DNA of 36,653 bases from CAYMPW01 sp964392725 (lineage in GTDB: Archaea > Thermoplasmatota > Thermoplasmata > Methanomassiliicoccales > Methanomethylophilaceae), in the NCBI GenBank assembly GCA_964392725.1, contig CAYMPW010000014.1, forward strand, positions 1 to 36,653, given 5' to 3'. The number at the start of each line of letters is the position of its first letter. Positions within the stretch are counted from its first letter, which is position 1. Made by a program: the position numbers and the translations under genes. This document shows positions 34,008 to 36,653 of this stretch, in pieces. The notes beneath the pieces were generated by a model. That model saw nothing but the letters and a program-made list of their open reading frames with translations. It made no database searches and was not told the DNA's origin.

Positions 34008-34754
34008 ATGAATGTAAGAGAAATCCTTGAAGCGTATCGTTCCGGAAAGATAACTCCCGAAGATGCGGAAAGGATGTTGCGTACAGATTATATCGAACGT
34101 ATCGGTGATGATGTTCTATTCGATACGGGACGGCAAATCAGAAAGGATGTGCCCGAGGTTGTGTACGCTTTGGGTAAAACTCCCGAATCCGTTGCGGCAA
34201 TTGCATCGAAAACCGAATCTCTTCTTCTGATTTCACGCGCTTCAAACGAACATTTCGAAGCTGTAAAAAAAGTACGTAAGGATGCCGAGTATCACAAATC
34301 CTGCGGAATTATCATTCTTGGAAAAATGCCCGAATCTACGTTTGGTCCGATTGCTATCGTAACCGCGGGAACATCCGATGTTCCTTATGCCGAAGAAGCA
34401 AGAATTATGGCTGAAGCCATGGGTTGCAAATGCATTACATTCTATGATATCGGAGTTGCGGGAGTTCACAGAATTCTAGATCCGATGAAAACCATCATTG
34501 CAGAAAATGCAGATGCTATTGTTGCGGTTGCGGGCATGGAAGGAGCACTTCCCACGATTATCTCATCACTTTCTCCCGTTCCCGTAATCGGATTACCTAC
34601 TTCGACAGGATACGGAATGGGCGGAAAAGGAGAAGCCGCATTATTGAGTATGTTACAAAGCTGCTCTCCCGGACTTTCCGTTGTGAATATTGATAACGGA
34701 ATCGGCGCAGGATCCTTTGCCGCGTTGATTGCACGCCGTGCCAGAAAAGAGTGA
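34008..34754 (+). CDS. larB: LarB, pyridinium-3,5-biscarboxylic acid mononucleotide synthase
   Basis: The first enzyme of nickel-pincer cofactor synthesis; it carboxylates and hydrolyses nicotinic acid adenine dinucleotide. The 248-residue protein has a helical N-terminus (VREILEAYRSGKITPEDAERML) and a PurE-like core: IAIVTAGTSDVPYAEEARIMAE, YDIGVAGVHRIL, AVAGMEGALPTII, GLPTSTGYG and QSCSPGLSVVNIDNG, where the Cys is the family's active-site cysteine. Neither LarC nor LarA is in the window. The Nre gene follows after three bases. Confidence 0.92.
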   Translation: MNVREILEAYRSGKITPEDAERMLRTDYIERIGDDVLFDTGRQIRKDVPEVVYALGKTPESVAAIASKTESLLLISRASNEHFEAVKKVRKDAEYHKSCGIIILGKMPESTFGPIAIVTAGTSDVPYAEEARIMAEAMGCKCITFYDIGVAGVHRILDPMKTIIAENADAIVAVAGMEGALPTIISSLSPVPVIGLPTSTGYGMGGKGEAALLSMLQSCSPGLSVVNIDNGIGAGSFAALIARRARKE

Positions 34755-34757
34755 AAC

Positions 34758-36032
34758 ATGAAAGAATCCGGATATTTCAGCGATTTATTCTCTAACGGAG
34801 AAGCCACGGTTAAATCCGGATTGTGTGTAATTTGCAAAGGTTCGAAAAGACTCTGCGGTAAAGATCGTTGTCCTTTGATGATTAAATTCTACTCAAAGAG
34901 TAAAACAATGCCGCTTTTGAACGGTAAAGATCTCGAAGGTTGTTCTCCCCCTGCGGTATTCATCGGAAGATATGGATATCCAAAGGTAGATATCGGACCT
35001 TTGATTCCCCCTGATTTCGGAGATACGTCCATAATGGATAAACCCGAAATGTGGTTGGGAAAATCCATTGAAGAAATAACTGATTTTAGATTTAGATTGG
35101 TTCGCGGAAAATATCGCATAGATGCCAAGAATTTCAAAAAAGCCGGAAGAATAGCTGATACTGTGCAAGAACTTGCGCTTACTGAAAAACCTATAGAAGT
35201 GGAAGCCAGTTTCTCACATAAACCCAAAGGCAGGTTGATTTTAGATGATGAAGTTCAACCGTTCGGACCATCCGCAAGAATGGAAAAGATGAAAATGGGA
35301 ACGGGAAGATTCGAAAAGAATCTTGAAAAGAATTATTATGATACGGATTTGAAAGCTACTGAAGCCGTAGTCAATGCATATCGCAACGGCACACTCATTT
35401 CCGATATTCAAAAAGCATTTTCGGTCGGAACCATGGGTATCGATAAAAATCGTAAATTCGTACCGACTAGATGGAGTATTACGGCAGTAGATGACATCAT
35501 TGGAAAGAATCTTCTTGAAACAACAAAATTCAATGAAACCATTGATGAATTCAGAATATACGAATGGGAACAATTAGACAATCGTTGGTGTATTCTTCTC
35601 TTACCGTGTACATGGAGATACGAGTTGATCGAAGCCTGGTATCCGAATACAACTTGGAATCCCACAGGTAAAGATATCGAAATAATCCATGATTACGAAT
35701 TGTATAACGGTCGCTCGGATTATGCTCACATAGGGGGTTGTTATTACGCCGCAAGAATGGCAATCAACGAACTCTTACTGAAAGAAAACAGAACTGCGGG
35801 TGCCGTTATTTTCAGAGAAGCCCATTCCGGATACGTTATGCCCGTTGGTGTATGGAATGTAAGAGAAAATGTCCGTATGGCATTATCTCAAAAACCAGAA
35901 AAATATGATACATTAGATAAAGCTTTGAAACATGTGGGAAGAGTAATGGATATTTCAATTGAAAAATGGATTGAAAATTCAGGAATTTTAAGAGATTGGT
36001 ATGTTCAAAGGAGGCTTGAAGACTATTACTAA
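34758..36032 (+). CDS. Archaeal Nre-family DNA repair protein
   Basis: A 424-residue protein of the Nre (DUF650/DUF651) family, found across archaea and involved in DNA repair. The N-terminus has a CxxC...CxxxxC cluster (CVICKGSKRLCGKDRCPLM, residues 22-40), likely a zinc site. The body contains FIGRYGYPKVDIGPLIPP, GPSARMEKMKMG and the C-terminal DUF651 region with CTWRYELIEAWYP and GGCYYAARMA. The protein ends in QRRLEDYY, a PCNA-interacting peptide. GTGA in the larB stop codon probably serves as its ribosome binding site. An SPL-type radical SAM gene overlaps its 3' end. Confidence 0.9.
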   Translation: MKESGYFSDLFSNGEATVKSGLCVICKGSKRLCGKDRCPLMIKFYSKSKTMPLLNGKDLEGCSPPAVFIGRYGYPKVDIGPLIPPDFGDTSIMDKPEMWLGKSIEEITDFRFRLVRGKYRIDAKNFKKAGRIADTVQELALTEKPIEVEASFSHKPKGRLILDDEVQPFGPSARMEKMKMGTGRFEKNLEKNYYDTDLKATEAVVNAYRNGTLISDIQKAFSVGTMGIDKNRKFVPTRWSITAVDDIIGKNLLETTKFNETIDEFRIYEWEQLDNRWCILLLPCTWRYELIEAWYPNTTWNPTGKDIEIIHDYELYNGRSDYAHIGGCYYAARMAINELLLKENRTAGAVIFREAHSGYVMPVGVWNVRENVRMALSQKPEKYDTLDKALKHVGRVMDISIEKWIENSGILRDWYVQRRLEDYY

Positions 36033-36653
36033 TCTGCTTGATTTCACGGAAGAGAGTTCTTGGGACGGAGTCTGCGAATTGATTGCATGCAAACGCGCAC
36101 TTTCACCGTCGGGATTGCCGGGCATAGATTACGCTTTGAATCCGTACGGAGGATGTGAGCACGGTTGTGTTTATTGTTACGCTCCGGAAGTTACTCACAC
36201 AACTTGGGATAATTGGAGAGTGGTAAAAATCCGTTCCAATATCGTTCAGCGTCTTGTTTCGGAACTTCACGGAATTCAGGGAACCATCGGAATCGGAACC
36301 GTTACGGATCCATACCAATATGCCGAATCCAAATACATGTTAACACAGGGTTGTTTGAAGGTTTTAAAATCACGTGGATATAGAGTACACATTCACACAA
36401 AATCAGATTTAATATTGCGCGATATAGATTTGATAAAATCTATGGATAATGAAGTCGGGATTACCATAACAACCCTCGATAACAAAATTTCAAAAATGAC
36501 CGAACCCGGAGCAACACTTCCTGAAGATAGATTGAAAACATTGAAAGAATTGGTATCCGAGGGAATCAACGCATATGCTTTGGTCGGACCTGTTTTATCG
36601 CATCTGGAAGGAAAAGAAGAAGAATTTATGGATAATCTGATTGATACAGGTGT
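36001..36653 (+). CDS. SPL-family radical SAM protein, 3' end outside window
   Basis: The frame is open to the window edge, about 217 codons. It contains GCEHGCVYCYAPEVTH, the CxxxCxxC radical SAM cluster with the CYAP signature of spore-photoproduct-lyase-like proteins, then GIGTVTDPYQYAESKYMLT and ITITTLDNKI. Members of this group act on DNA or have unknown targets; the fusion-close position behind an Nre repair gene suggests DNA repair. The start is uncertain. An ATG at 36001 lies within the Nre gene. AAAGGAGG at 36007-36014 would fit a start further in, such as TTG at 36016 or ATT at 36025. Confidence 0.8.
   Translation, partial: MFKGGLKTITNLLDFTEESSWDGVCELIACKRALSPSGLPGIDYALNPYGGCEHGCVYCYAPEVTHTTWDNWRVVKIRSNIVQRLVSELHGIQGTIGIGTVTDPYQYAESKYMLTQGCLKVLKSRGYRVHIHTKSDLILRDIDLIKSMDNEVGITITTLDNKISKMTEPGATLPEDRLKTLKELVSEGINAYALVGPVLSHLEGKEEEFMDNLIDTG

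Overview
The window looks like chromosomal DNA of a methanogenic archaeon, most likely of the order Methanomassiliicoccales (Thermoplasmatota), family Methanomethylophilaceae or a close relative. The archaeal signs are TATA-box promoters with GGTGA/GGAGG-type ribosome binding sites, an Nre-family DNA repair protein ending in a PCNA-binding motif, an XPD-like iron-sulfur helicase, and a serine tRNA with a class II variable arm. The more specific signs are the wealth of Sel1-repeat proteins, GLUG-repeat adhesin-like surface proteins, and stop-codon use: of 31 complete genes ending here, about 17 end in TAA, 14 in TGA and none in TAG. That is what a pyrrolysine-decoding genome would show. The lineage is an inference; no marker gene such as rRNA or mcr is present.

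Layout. 1-3.2 kb: an MFS transporter with a terminator, an AAA ATPase of the DUF4143 type bracketed by two copies of one palindromic promoter-like element, and a decayed transposase fragment. 3.2-5.5 kb: gpmA, purB and a small membrane protein. 5.5-14.1 kb: a run of nine same-strand genes. In transcription order these are a Sel1 protein, a YgiQ-type radical SAM protein, a HExxH metallopeptidase, three more Sel1 proteins, a trypsin-like protease without an export signal, an MFS transporter and a flavin/PPOX-fold protein. 14.2-16.2 kb: a pyridoxal/pyridoxamine kinase, a TPR protein and a small conserved-looking protein. 16.3-16.5 kb: a probable structured non-coding RNA.

16.5-20.3 kb holds the most striking feature. 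Two tandem, paralogous, C-terminally anchored surface proteins each carry a poly-G tract about eight codons after the start. The first tract is G12 and in frame. The second is G10 and throws the gene out of frame before its signal peptide. This looks like a phase-variable pair, with one copy ON and one OFF.

20.3-24.9 kb: a second DUF4143 ATPase with its own palindromic operator, an XPD-family helicase with an added zinc ribbon, a BASS-family transporter and tRNA-Ser(UGA). 24.9-27.8 kb: trkH and trkA for potassium uptake, divergent from hisD. 29.1-32.7 kb: ppk1 and ppx for polyphosphate synthesis and breakdown, followed by a second candidate small RNA with its own TATA box, stem and U-run. 32.9-36.65 kb: larE, a small membrane protein, larB, an Nre repair gene and the start of an SPL-like radical SAM gene that runs off the window.
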